Shown here: positions 32,353-40,901 of the stretch, piece after piece
Layout: every line of letters begins with the position of its first letter
How positions within the stretch are numbered: position 1 is the stretch's first letter
Assembly: GCA_947475995.1 (NCBI GenBank)
Contig: CANJNI010000034.1
Span: 1-48,112, forward strand
Reading direction: 5' to 3'
From: Beijerinckiaceae bacterium
Lineage (GTDB): Bacteria > Pseudomonadota > Alphaproteobacteria > Rhizobiales > Beijerinckiaceae
DNA length: 48,112 nt
Notes under the pieces: generated by a model
Databases searched by the model: none
What the model was told of the DNA's origin: nothing
The model's input: only the letters and a program-made list of their open reading frames with translations
Translations under genes and position numbers: made by a program

Positions 32353-32665
32353 ACGCGGCGTTGATGCCGGTGATCCTGACGATCGTCAGATCCTGCCGGT
32401 GTCCGCGCTTGCGCTTGGAATTCTTGCGGCGGCGCTTCTTGAAGGCGATGACCTTCGGGCCGCGAGCCTGCTCGACGATCTCGGCCTTGACGGACGCGCC
32501 CGCGACCTGCGGGGTGCCGACCGTGGCGTTATCGCCGTCGACCAGCATCAGGACTTCGTCGAAGGAGATCGCATCGCCAGCGTTTCCGGCGAGATGCATA
32601 ATGGTAATCGTGTCTTCGGCGGCGACCTTGTATTGCTTGCCGCCGGTTTTGATGACTGCGAACAT
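32351..32665 (-). CDS. rplU: 50S ribosomal protein L21
   Basis: A 104-residue 23S rRNA-binding protein. [14 protein letters not shown] at the start and [17 protein letters not shown] near the C-terminus identify it. ATG 32665 follows GGAG; six extra codons upstream are open but have no ribosome site. First gene of rplU-rpmA. Confidence 0.96.
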   Translation of the reverse strand: MFAVIKTGGKQYKVAAEDTITIMHLAGNAGDAISFDEVLMLVDGDNATVGTPQVAGASVKAEIVEQARGPKVIAFKKRRRKNSKRKRGHRQDLTIVRITGINAA

Positions 32666-32769
32666 CGTTTTCTCCGTGTTCAAACCGCACTGACGGGGAA
32701 TCCGGCGCGCGGCTTTTTGGCAGAAGTTTCAACCAGCTAGTTCCCACGCCCGGCCGAGGCCAAACGAAA

Positions 32770-32789
32770 AACGCGGCGTGAGCCGCGTT
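32770..32789 (-). terminator. Rho-independent terminator of the acyltransferase gene
   Basis: AACGCGGC (32770-32777) and GCCGCGTT (32782-32789), loop GTGA; on the minus strand TTTCGTTTGG follows. It lies 64 bases after the acyltransferase stop and before the rplU leader. Confidence 0.75.
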
Positions 32790-32852
32790 GGAACGACCGC
32801 TCTATACGGAGCGCCGCCCGGACTGTCAACGAAAACCGGCATGCGGTCTGGC

Positions 32853-34049
32853 CTACATGCGCGCGGCGGGCTGGACCGCCGCCTGGCGAACAGGCCGGCG
32901 ATTTTCCCAGCGCCGGGCGAGACCATTGAACCAGTCGCGGGCAGGCGCTTCGATCCACCGGTACGTCATGGCCGAGACCGCGAGCGTCAGGCCGATGTTG
33001 ATCGCGAACAGGGCGAAATCCAGACCCGCGTGGCCAAAACTCCACAGCTTGACCGGCGAGACGACGGGCGCAGTCAGGCCGAGGCCGGGCGCCTTCGAGG
33101 CCACGAAGGTCAGGGCCATCTTTTCCACGGAGAAGATCAGCAGGTGGACCATATAGATGGAATAGGACCAAAGACCCAGCGCCTGGATGGGGCGCGTGCG
33201 CATGAACCCCGACACGGCTCCCCGCTCGGCGGCGAAAGCGTAGATGACGACAGCGCAGATCAGGGGAGCAAACAGGCTGGTGGCGTCATAGCCGGTGAAG
33301 GCGAGGAAGATGGCCATGGCGAGGATCACGCCGACCTCCCCACCCGTGCTGCTGAGCAGCCGGCTGGAGGAAGAGCGCACCAGCGAATAGGTCGCGCTGC
33401 CGAGGAAAAAGCCATAAATGCAGCGGAAAAGTCCGAAATCGTGCGTCGTGGCCAGCCACTGATCCGAGAAAAGCGCGACCCCTGTGGCGCCGATGAGCGC
33501 CAGCAGCAGATACATGAACGTGCGCGGGCCAAACAGCAGGACCGCCACGGCATAGAGCAGATAGGTGTAGAACTCGACGCCGATGCTCCAGGCCGCCGTG
33601 TTCCAGCTCGTCGTTCCGAAGATGTCGAGAGCCTGCACAAGGAACACATTGCCGACGAGCGCTTCGACCGAGCGGTCCGCCGTGAACGGCGCTCCGTCCA
33701 GCGGAAGCGTCATGAAGCGCGAGGCCAGCAACTTTGCGATTTCGAGCAGCACGAAGCCGCCGAGCAGCGCGATATGCAGCGGCCATACGCGGCCGAAGCG
33801 GCGGATCATGAAACCCTGCGCGCGCAGCCCCGTGTCGAGCCGGTGGCCGTAGGCATGAGCGATCACGAATCCGGAGAGAACGAAGAAGAAATCGACGAAG
33901 AAAACCGCGTTCTTGTACCAGGCTTCCGCATGCAGTGCGTGCGCCACCGGCACATGATAGGCCGTGACGAGCAGCGCCGCGACGCCGCGCCAGGCGTCGA
34001 GCGCCTCGTAGCGATGAGTTTCCTGTCCGGTCGGAAGCCGTTCGGTCAT
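32853..34049 (-). CDS. Acyltransferase-3 family membrane protein (OafA/ExoZ-like)
   Basis: A 398-residue inner-membrane O-acyltransferase that adds acetyl or other acyl groups to surface glycans. About ten membrane segments; the family opening RYEALDAWRGVAALLVTAYH (catalytic-type arginine and histidine) and FFVLSGFVIAHAYG are clear, followed by MIRRFGRVWPLH. ATG 34049 (MTERLPTG) follows GAGAGG; the frame extends 17 codons upstream into the preceding gene. It lies 10 bases after the CelD-like gene, so the two form a unit that probably modifies an exopolysaccharide or O-antigen; the glycan itself is not encoded here. Confidence 0.9.
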   Translation of the reverse strand: MTERLPTGQETHRYEALDAWRGVAALLVTAYHVPVAHALHAEAWYKNAVFFVDFFFVLSGFVIAHAYGHRLDTGLRAQGFMIRRFGRVWPLHIALLGGFVLLEIAKLLASRFMTLPLDGAPFTADRSVEALVGNVFLVQALDIFGTTSWNTAAWSIGVEFYTYLLYAVAVLLFGPRTFMYLLLALIGATGVALFSDQWLATTHDFGLFRCIYGFFLGSATYSLVRSSSSRLLSSTGGEVGVILAMAIFLAFTGYDATSLFAPLICAVVIYAFAAERGAVSGFMRTRPIQALGLWSYSIYMVHLLIFSVEKMALTFVASKAPGLGLTAPVVSPVKLWSFGHAGLDFALFAINIGLTLAVSAMTYRWIEAPARDWFNGLARRWENRRPVRQAAVQPAARM

Positions 34050-34059
34050 CTTGAACCTC

Positions 34060-35208
34060 TCAGGTGAAAACCCTGCGGAACATTGCTTTTGCAAATGCAT
34101 ATTGTCGAAGCTTTTGTCGCATATGATGATCGATCACGGCCCGCAGGCCGCGAACGCCCAGCGCGCTGGTCTTTTCGAAAAGCGCTTGCGGCTGCGCGCC
34201 GAAGTCCTTCTTGAAACTTTCGGCTCCGATGGTGAAATCGAAGTTCCGCAGCCCGCGCTCGATGCACCACTCGATCGTCTTGAGGAACATCTGGATGCCC
34301 GGGGAATAATTCCGCCAGCGATCCGGTTCGAGCGTCGGGAAGATCATGTGAAATGTTTCATTCGCCACCAGCCCGTATCCGGTAGCGATGATCTCGTCAT
34401 CGACACACAGGATGGCGATGGCCGCAAGAGACTCGCCTTCGTCGGACTCAAGCAGCTGCGCATAAAACTCCGCGCCGCCCGGAACCTGCAGAATGTCGTT
34501 GCGGGCCAAATCGGCGCAGCGTCGTGCGCGCTGTCGCCGCATGGTCTCGAAAGCCTGGCGACGCTCTTGCGCACTTGTTGCGACGGAAAATGTTAGCTTT
34601 CCGCGCTTGCGAAGCTTGCGCTGACGCTCGAACATCTTGGACGCGAACTTCGGGTCGAGCGCTTCCTTGATCCATTCGGCGAAACTGCTGGCAAGCGGCA
34701 CGCACCATGCATTCAGACCCATGGGGCGAACATCATCAAGAAGCATAAGCGGGTTCAGGACGTCCCCGATCCTCTCAGGCATCTTCTGAAGATGGATCAC
34801 ATCGGCCCGTGGCAGATGCCGGCAGACCTGGTCCCATATCTGCTGCATCTGGCGTCGATCAGGCGAAAATCCTTCGGCCACGACGGGACCGGTGTAATCC
34901 GCCGCTCCCAGATCCACGAAGGCCAGCCTGATCAGGCCTTCCGGCGTAGTCCTGCGTTCAAAGGGAAGCAGCATCAGCGGTGCGCCGCCGCTGTCCTGAA
35001 TTTCCATCACGAGCCATTCGGCAGACTGGGGACCCGCAAAGTGAATGGCCCAGGAGACAAACCAGTCCGACTTCTGGAAGGCCGTGGCGTGACCCTCGTG
35101 ATCCATCGCCTTCCAGACAGGCGAGACAGATTCGAGAGTGCGATGCACGACGATGGCCGGAGCAATTTCTTCCGGGGCTTTGCGCCGGGCTAAGAGTGCT
35201 TGGATCAC
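34060..35208 (-). CDS. CelD/BioF2-like GNAT acetyltransferase
   Basis: A 382-residue protein of the group called cellulose biosynthesis protein CelD or BioF2-like acetyltransferase (PF13480-type fold), with two GNAT-like halves. Typical parts: AFQKSDWFVSWAIHF near the N-terminus, PLMLLPFERR, KFASKMFERQRKLRKRGKL in the middle, and DFTIGAESFKKDFG near the C-terminus. The acceptor is unknown, but members sit in polysaccharide and cell-envelope loci. It is the first gene of a pair with the acyltransferase-3. ATG 35208 is the only reasonable start. Confidence 0.82.
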   Translation of the reverse strand: MIQALLARRKAPEEIAPAIVVHRTLESVSPVWKAMDHEGHATAFQKSDWFVSWAIHFAGPQSAEWLVMEIQDSGGAPLMLLPFERRTTPEGLIRLAFVDLGAADYTGPVVAEGFSPDRRQMQQIWDQVCRHLPRADVIHLQKMPERIGDVLNPLMLLDDVRPMGLNAWCVPLASSFAEWIKEALDPKFASKMFERQRKLRKRGKLTFSVATSAQERRQAFETMRRQRARRCADLARNDILQVPGGAEFYAQLLESDEGESLAAIAILCVDDEIIATGYGLVANETFHMIFPTLEPDRWRNYSPGIQMFLKTIEWCIERGLRNFDFTIGAESFKKDFGAQPQALFEKTSALGVRGLRAVIDHHMRQKLRQYAFAKAMFRRVFT

Positions 35209-35311
35209 GCCGAGCCATCATCCTATGAATTTTGAAGACTATCTTCAAATCCCTTCGATGAATCAAACATTTCTGGCGGGAATGCTTAACGACAAGCTAT
35301 GAAACGAAAAT

Positions 35312-35333
35312 GGCCGGAGCTTTCGCTCCGGCC
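35312..35333 (-). terminator. Rho-independent terminator of the DUF1236 gene
   Basis: GGCCGGAGC (35312-35320) and GCTCCGGCC (35325-35333), loop TTTC; on the minus strand ATTTTCGTTTC follows. The core is identical over 20 bases (35313-35332) to the acnA terminator. Confidence 0.8.
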
Positions 35334-35353
35334 GCGGCTTGCGAGTTTTTCTA

Positions 35354-36637
35354 TTAAAGATCCTTGATGATCTCGACGATCTCGCGGCTGTCCGGATCGA
35401 CGATCACGACATTCTCGCCGACCAGCACAAACTCGTACTCACGCAGTTCGGGCTCCTCGGTGATGATCATGTCCGGAAAGTCGACCAGAGTGACGGTCTG
35501 CGGAACCTTCTCGCCGATCTTGAGGGTGACGTTAATGTCGCGCGGACCCTTCCAGACCTTGCGGGCTTCCGCGATGATCTTCGGGCGCTTGCTGGACGCA
35601 ATCGTCAGCTTTCCCCTTGTCGCCGCGCGCGCCTGCGCATTGCTGTTGAGCACATACACGACCTTGCGGGTCTTGGGCTCGACAATGACGATCTCGTTCC
35701 GCACCACGACATAATCGTAACCACGATATTGCGGGACGATCTCGACGACTTCACGCGGCAGCGGTTGGAACTTCACGCGTGTCGGCACCGTGACGCCCAC
35801 GGAGACCGAGAAGTTAACGTCCGTGCGCGCTTCGCGCTTGTCCTTGAGGACATTGACGACCCGTTCCTGCTTTTCAGGCTCGATGTTGACGTTGGCATTG
35901 GCGTTGACGGTCGTGTTCGACTGACCCGTCTGGTTGGCGCCGGTGCGGTTCTGGTCCTGCGTGTTGCGGTTCGCGTCCGCATTGGTGCGTTTCGGCTGAT
36001 CCGCGCTCCGGTTGGGGTCGGCGGGCCGATTGGCATTCTGCGCATTGTTGCGGTTGGGGTCGGCGGGCGCCTGCGCATTGGTCTTCTTGTCGTCCGTCGG
36101 AGCCGCCGCATTGCTGCGGTTGGGGCTCTGGGCATTGTTGTTTGCATTGCCCTGTGTGGCCGGAGCGGGATCCTTCTTGTCCGCATTGCGGTTGGGCTCG
36201 TTGCGCTTGTCCTGCGCGTTCTGGTCGTTCTTGCTGTTTTCGCCCTGCGCGGTGCTGCGGTCGTTGCGGGGCTGCGGAGTTTGGGCCTGCCCGGTGTTGG
36301 CGTCATTCTTGTCCTTGTCGCGCCCCTGCGCCTGGCGATTTGGCTCGCCCTTCTTGTCGTCCTGCGCGCTGCGCGCCTTGTCCTTGTCGGCATTGCCCTG
36401 CGCCTGATTAACGCGCGCCTTGTCCTTTTCCTTGTCCTTATCCGCGTTGCCCTGCGCCTGGTTGGCGCGCGCCTTGTCCTGCGCTGCCTCGGACTTGCCC
36501 GGAGACTGCGCGGCGGCAGGCGTCTGCATGTTGCGGGGACGTTCGGTGTTGCCATTGTTAGGCTGGGCGTCCTGCGCCCAAGCGGCGCCAATCGCCAGAG
36601 GCGCGATCGCGACGGTAGCCAAAAGAATTTTCCGCAT
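35354..36637 (-). CDS. Exported DUF1236 protein with long disordered repeat region
   Basis: A 427-residue secreted protein. Signal peptide MRKILLATVAIAPLAIGAAW, cut near AQD. Residues about 22-245 are low complexity, rich in N, Q, D, K and A, with near-repeats such as NQAQGNADKDK (twice) and many PNR/ADPNR units, surely disordered. The C-terminal part has two DUF1236-like segments, each ending in a motif like YDYVVVRNEIVIVEPKTRKV (about 315) and YEFVLVGENVVIVDPDSREI (about 408). DUF1236 proteins are common in Hyphomicrobiales, of unknown function, probably periplasmic or surface. ATG 36637 follows GAGGAC. Confidence 0.82.
   Translation of the reverse strand: MRKILLATVAIAPLAIGAAWAQDAQPNNGNTERPRNMQTPAAAQSPGKSEAAQDKARANQAQGNADKDKEKDKARVNQAQGNADKDKARSAQDDKKGEPNRQAQGRDKDKNDANTGQAQTPQPRNDRSTAQGENSKNDQNAQDKRNEPNRNADKKDPAPATQGNANNNAQSPNRSNAAAPTDDKKTNAQAPADPNRNNAQNANRPADPNRSADQPKRTNADANRNTQDQNRTGANQTGQSNTTVNANANVNIEPEKQERVVNVLKDKREARTDVNFSVSVGVTVPTRVKFQPLPREVVEIVPQYRGYDYVVVRNEIVIVEPKTRKVVYVLNSNAQARAATRGKLTIASSKRPKIIAEARKVWKGPRDINVTLKIGEKVPQTVTLVDFPDMIITEEPELREYEFVLVGENVVIVDPDSREIVEIIKDL
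36376..36479. repeat. Direct repeat of about 50 bases inside the DUF1236 gene
   Basis: Copies at 36376-36425 and 36430-36479 (offset 54 bases, 18 codons) differ at a few positions and code for KARxNQAQGNADKDK. Recent in-frame duplication, or a site of repeat-length change. Confidence 0.7.
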
Positions 36638-36828
36638 GGTGGTGTCCTCGTGCTTTCACGCTGCCCCGTTGTCGATAATGCGAAGGAAGCCCAACCTGTT
36701 CCGCGCGATGCATGTCTGCACGGCCCAGTCGCGGTAACGGCGACGCTTCTGCGGCAATAAAGTCGCAACGCGCCGAATTGTTTAATGCTCAGCCTGCATT
36801 CGCTGAAGGGCTGCGCTAACGTCTCCAC

Positions 36829-37830
36829 ATGACGAACAAGATTGCGCTTCTGTCTTTCGCTATCGCCTGCAGCTTTTCCCTTGCCTCACAGGCCCAAACG
36901 GCGCCCAAGCCGGAAGAGCGCGGCACGCTCTCGCTTGTCGTCGAGAACGATATGTTCGTGAAGACGGATCGCGATTACACGAGCGGCGTGCGGCTCGGGT
37001 GGATGACGAGCCCGCAGGAAACCCCGGCTGCGGTGCTTCAACTGGCGAGATCGATTCCAATCTTCGCCGGCTGGGGCGTGGTGCGAGCCGAATATGCGCT
37101 CCAGCAGACGATCTTCACGCCACGCAACACGGCGCTTGTCGTGCCCGATCCCGCCGACCGGCCTTACGCGGGATGGTTGAACGCCAGTTTTGGACTGACC
37201 GGCGAGAGCGGCCCCATACTGGATCAACTCTCGATCGGCCTCGGCGTCATCGGGCCCGCATCGCTTGCACGCGAAGCGCAAAAGCTCGTGCATGACGTCA
37301 AGGGACAGACGAGTCCTGCCGGCTGGGCCTTTCAGCTTCACAATGAACCGACGCTGCAATTGCGCTACCAGCGCAGCTGGCGCGCCGTGGCGGCCTATTC
37401 GTTCAGTTCGGGCTTGGGCGTCGACTTCACACCGCATTTCGGCGGCGTCGTCGGCAACGCCTACACATTCGCCAATGCGGGCGCGACAATCCGGTTCGGG
37501 CAGGACCTGCAACAGGATTACGGCCCGCCACGGATCGGCCCGAGCGTTCCGGGCTCGGGCTTCTTCGCGCCGTCGAAGAAATTCAGCTGGTATCTGTTTG
37601 CAGGCGTCGAGGCGCGTGCGGTTGCGCGCAACATTTTCCTCGACGGCAATACATTCGAGTCGAGCCGGCGCGTCAACAAGCTGCCGTTTGTGGCCGATCT
37701 GCAGGCCGGGGCTGCTATCACGTTCGACCAGTTGCGGATTTCCTACACGCACATCTGGCGCACGAAGGAATTCCGCGGTCAGCCGACGAACGAAATCTTC
37801 GGCGCCCTCAGTGCGTCCCTGCGCTGGTAA
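36829..37830 (+). CDS. Outer-membrane lipid A deacylase, LpxR family (DUF2219)
   Basis: A 333-residue beta-barrel enzyme that removes the 3'-acyloxyacyl chain of lipid A. Signal peptide to about residue 22 (SLASQA). Family motifs: VENDMF with N40 and D41, DYTSGVRLGW with T51, DRPYAGWLNASFG, and the histidine in KLVHDVKG, matching the Asn, Asp, Thr and His of Salmonella LpxR. It ends in an aromatic residue (SASLRW) as barrel proteins do. Upstream 36638-36828 shows no gene. The role in this organism (immune evasion or membrane remodelling) is not known. Confidence 0.88.
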   Translation: MTNKIALLSFAIACSFSLASQAQTAPKPEERGTLSLVVENDMFVKTDRDYTSGVRLGWMTSPQETPAAVLQLARSIPIFAGWGVVRAEYALQQTIFTPRNTALVVPDPADRPYAGWLNASFGLTGESGPILDQLSIGLGVIGPASLAREAQKLVHDVKGQTSPAGWAFQLHNEPTLQLRYQRSWRAVAAYSFSSGLGVDFTPHFGGVVGNAYTFANAGATIRFGQDLQQDYGPPRIGPSVPGSGFFAPSKKFSWYLFAGVEARAVARNIFLDGNTFESSRRVNKLPFVADLQAGAAITFDQLRISYTHIWRTKEFRGQPTNEIFGALSASLRW

Positions 37831-37893
37831 TCACGAAGCGTTGCATTGAAAAGACGCCTTGGGCTGCGCATATCGTCGCCGTCAGGAGGCACG

Positions 37894-38880
37894 ATGGCGC
37901 GCAACCCCTATTATTCCGGTCCGTTGAGCGACCATTTCGACGGGACGCGATTTTTCATCCGGGGCATCACGCGCGACAAGACCCGCGCGGATCTCTGGCG
38001 CTGGTGGCGGCAGGGCGGCAAGCATGAATGGCCACGCCATGCGCCAGCCTTTCATGACCATCCTCCGCAACGCGTCGAGGGGAGCAGGCTGCGGGTGTCC
38101 TATGTGGGCCATGCGAGCATTCTGATCCAGACGCAGGGCCTCAATCTGCTGATCGATCCGGTCTGGAGCGAACGCGCAAGCCCCTTCGGCTTTGCGGGGC
38201 CCCGGCGCGTCAACCCTCCCGGCGTCTCGCTCGAAAGTCTCCCGCCGCTCGACGCCGTTCTGGTGACGCACAACCACTACGATCATCTGGATCTGAAGAC
38301 GCTTTCTGCGCTCAACGCCCGGCACGGCGCGCGCATCCTGACTCCGCTCGGCAATGACACCATCATGCGCCGCCATGATTCCCGGCTGAAGGCGCAGTCG
38401 CATGACTGGGGCGCGCGCGTCGAGATCGGCAATGGCGTCGCGGTTCATTTCGAGCCATCCTACCACTGGTCGGCGCGCGGCTTGAACGACCGGCGGATGG
38501 CGCTGTGGTGCGCCTTCGTGATCGAGACGCCTTCAGGATCGATTTACCATATTGGCGACACGGGCTGGGGCGACGGGAAGATCTTCGCGGACGTGCGCGC
38601 GAAACATGGTCCGCCGCGCCTCGCGATCATACCGATCGGGGCCTACGAGCCGCGATGGTTCATGCGCGACCAGCATGTGAATCCGGAAGAGAGCGTGCGC
38701 GTTTTCCAGACTTGCGGGGCGCGGCTGGCGATGGCGCACCATTGGGGAACGTTTCAGCTCACGAACGAAGCCATCGAGGAGCCTGTGCGGGCGCTTCACG
38801 CAGCGCTTGATGCGGCGGGAGTCGACCGCGACCTGTTCGTGGTGCGGCGGCCCGGCCAGGTGCTGGATCTGGCGGACTGA
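37894..38880 (+). CDS. MBL-fold metal-dependent hydrolase (RomA/NAPE-PLD-like)
   Basis: A 328-residue metallo-beta-lactamase-fold enzyme. The metal motif HxHxDH is seen in THNHYDHLD; later ligands are HFEPSYHWSARG, YHIGDTGWGDG and MAHHWGTFQL. The N-terminal part (ARNPYYSGPLSDHFDGTRFF) is shared by the bacterial RomA/NAPE-phospholipase D-like group, some of which act on membrane lipids. ATG 37894 follows AGGAGG (37884-37889); the longer open frame upstream lacks such a site. It lies 63 bases after the lipid A deacylase, in the same direction, so the two could share a transcript. Confidence 0.88.
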   Translation: MARNPYYSGPLSDHFDGTRFFIRGITRDKTRADLWRWWRQGGKHEWPRHAPAFHDHPPQRVEGSRLRVSYVGHASILIQTQGLNLLIDPVWSERASPFGFAGPRRVNPPGVSLESLPPLDAVLVTHNHYDHLDLKTLSALNARHGARILTPLGNDTIMRRHDSRLKAQSHDWGARVEIGNGVAVHFEPSYHWSARGLNDRRMALWCAFVIETPSGSIYHIGDTGWGDGKIFADVRAKHGPPRLAIIPIGAYEPRWFMRDQHVNPEESVRVFQTCGARLAMAHHWGTFQLTNEAIEEPVRALHAALDAAGVDRDLFVVRRPGQVLDLAD

Positions 38881-38960
38881 ATGGTAAACCGGACATTACG
38901 ATGAAGCTTCGAATTCGTCGCAATTCTCGCCGGGTTTTCTAAAATCGCCGCGCGATGATG

Positions 38961-38984
38961 CCGGAACTTCATTCGCTGTTCCGG
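38961..38984 (+). terminator. Hairpin directly before the desaturase start
   Basis: CCGGAAC (38961-38967) and GTTCCGG (38978-38984) form a 7-bp stem, then TTTTCATC. It looks like a terminator of the MBL gene, yet the next start codon lies only 8 bases after the stem, so it would cover the usual ribosome-site position. Confidence 0.5.
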
Positions 38985-38992
38985 TTTTCATC

Positions 38993-39994
38993 ATGGATAC
39001 GTTTCTGGAATTCCTCGCCGCCTTTCCGCTGACCCTCTGGGGGTCGGTCGTGATGCTATTCAGGCCGGAATCGAACCTGAACATCTTTTATCTGTCGTCG
39101 TCCGCTTTGGTTGTGGCTGCGGTCTGGTACGCTTCCCCGGCTGTGAGGACGCGCGCATCCTCGCTCGCGGCCTACCTGCTGCCGGCCCGGGTGTTTCTGC
39201 ATCCTTCGGCGCTGCTCGACTACAAGAACTATTTCGTCTTCCTGCTGGTGCGCGTCTTTTACTTCAGCACCATGGTGGTGACCGGCACGATGGTGGCGAA
39301 CGCCTTTGCGGTCCACCTGTCCGACATCTTCGGCAGCAATCCTCTGGTGGAAGCGTCGATGTGGACCGTTCTGGCGGTCACGACAGTCGTCGAATTCCTC
39401 ACGCTGGAACTCGGCTACTGGGTGGCGCATCGGATCATGCACGAGATTCCGTTCTTCTGGGAATTTCACAAGACCCATCACGCCGCAGAGGTGATGACGC
39501 CTGCGACGGCCGCGCGCGTTCATCCGGTGGATGACATGCTGGTGGCCAATGCGTCCGGCGTCTTCGGCGGACTGGGCCTGGCGATCTGCATGCAGGTTTT
39601 CGGGCGCGAGGCGCAGACGTTCACGCTGCTTCAGTACAACGCCATCTATTATGCCTACCTGCTGACGTTCTTTCACCTGCGCCACAGCCATGTGTGGATC
39701 GCCTGCACCGGATGGCTCGGCCATATCGTCCAGAGCCCGGCGCATCACCAGATCCATCATAGCGATGCTCCGCAGCATGCGGGCACGAATCTGGGATATT
39801 GCCTCGTCATCTGGGACTGGGCTTTCGGCACGCTGCATGTGCCGACCGAAGAAGACCGGCGCAATCTCGCCTTCGGCATCGGTCCCGAGGGCAAGGACTA
39901 CCGAACGCTGTCGGATCTCTACATCCTGCCCTTCGTGAAACTTCTGCGCCCGTTGCGTGCGCCCGAAGAGCAGGAAAAGCAGCCCGCCGTCTGA
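38993..39994 (+). CDS. Sterol desaturase/fatty acid hydroxylase superfamily membrane protein
   Basis: A 333-residue di-iron membrane oxygenase. The histidine clusters HRIMH, HKTHH, HLRHSH and HHQIHH give the expected metal ligands; four to five membrane helices surround them. Substrate (sterol, hopanoid, carotenoid or lipid chain) is not deducible. ATG 38993 has no visible ribosome site because the hairpin 38961-38984 precedes it; a second in-frame ATG at codon 21 is possible but removes hydrophobic sequence. Same direction as the MBL hydrolase. Confidence 0.86.
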   Translation: MDTFLEFLAAFPLTLWGSVVMLFRPESNLNIFYLSSSALVVAAVWYASPAVRTRASSLAAYLLPARVFLHPSALLDYKNYFVFLLVRVFYFSTMVVTGTMVANAFAVHLSDIFGSNPLVEASMWTVLAVTTVVEFLTLELGYWVAHRIMHEIPFFWEFHKTHHAAEVMTPATAARVHPVDDMLVANASGVFGGLGLAICMQVFGREAQTFTLLQYNAIYYAYLLTFFHLRHSHVWIACTGWLGHIVQSPAHHQIHHSDAPQHAGTNLGYCLVIWDWAFGTLHVPTEEDRRNLAFGIGPEGKDYRTLSDLYILPFVKLLRPLRAPEEQEKQPAV

Positions 39995-40046
39995 GCGCAT
40001 TGCGCGCGGGCGTCCGCCGTGATTTCCTGATCGCACAGGAGACATC

Positions 40047-40889
40047 ATGGCGAACATCACGATCATCGCACAGGGTACGATGGGGAGCGGCGTCGGACGA
40101 CGCCTTTCCGATCTCGGCCATCACGTCGGCACTGTTCTGGCCGGACGAAGCGAGGCGAGCGTGGAACGCGCCCGCGCGGCGGGCATGAAGGACGTCGCGC
40201 CGGCGCAGGCGGTCGATTGCGATCTGTTCCTGTCGATCCTGCCGCCGTCCGAGGCCGAGGCTCTGGCCCGGCAGATCGCTCTGCTGCTGCAAACCGCCCC
40301 CCGCAAGCCGACCTATGTGGATTGCAACGCCATCAGCCCGGACACGATGCGTTCCGTGGCGGCGATTATCTCCGCAGCGGGCGGCGAAGTGGTGGATGTG
40401 GGCATCATCGGCGGCCCCCCGAAGGGCGATGCAAGTCCGGCCATCTATGCGTCCGGACTCGCCGCCGCAAAGGTGCGGGACATGATCGGCCCCGGCCTCG
40501 ACATTCGTGTGCTGGAGGGTCCGGTCGGGGCCGCCTCGGCTCTGAAGATGTGCTATGCGGGCCTCACGAAAGGCTTTCAGGCGTTGGGCATTTCCATGCT
40601 GGACGCCGCCGTGAAGGCTGGCGCAGGCGATGCGCTGATCGAGCAACTCGCCGAATCGCAGCCAGATTTCCTCGCCTATTTCGACCGTCAGGTTCCGGCG
40701 GCTTTTTCGAAGGCGTACCGGTTTGTCGGCGAAATGGAGGAAATTTCAGCGTTCCTGGCTGCGGGCGGAAATTCCGGCGCGTCAGCCATCTATGCCGGAA
40801 TGGCCGAACTCTATGCGTCGACCACCGCCGACGTGGCTGGACCGCGCGAGCTGGTCGGGCGGCTCAACCGGCTTTTGAAGAAGGACTGA
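40047..40889 (+). CDS. NAD(P)-dependent dehydrogenase with DUF1932 domain
   Basis: A 280-residue member of the beta-hydroxyacid dehydrogenase superfamily. The N-terminal Rossmann part starts ITIIAQGTMGSGVGRRL; the substrate-side block is VDVGIIGGPPKG and the C-terminal helical part is DUF1932 (catalytic-type lysine in the segment SALKMCYAGLTKG). Substrate unknown. ATG 40047 follows CAGGAG. It is convergent with the MetF-like gene, 12 bases apart, and 52 bases after the desaturase gene. Confidence 0.87.
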   Translation: MANITIIAQGTMGSGVGRRLSDLGHHVGTVLAGRSEASVERARAAGMKDVAPAQAVDCDLFLSILPPSEAEALARQIALLLQTAPRKPTYVDCNAISPDTMRSVAAIISAAGGEVVDVGIIGGPPKGDASPAIYASGLAAAKVRDMIGPGLDIRVLEGPVGAASALKMCYAGLTKGFQALGISMLDAAVKAGAGDALIEQLAESQPDFLAYFDRQVPAAFSKAYRFVGEMEEISAFLAAGGNSGASAIYAGMAELYASTTADVAGPRELVGRLNRLLKKD

Positions 40890-40901
40890 GCCGCAAAGGC
40901 T

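Noticed and set aside
35339-36760. 473-codon frame antisense to the DUF1236 gene, rich in Val/Leu/Arg
   Set aside because: It mirrors the repeat region of the real gene and looks membrane-like only because Asn/Gln/Asp codons read Leu/Val on the other strand.
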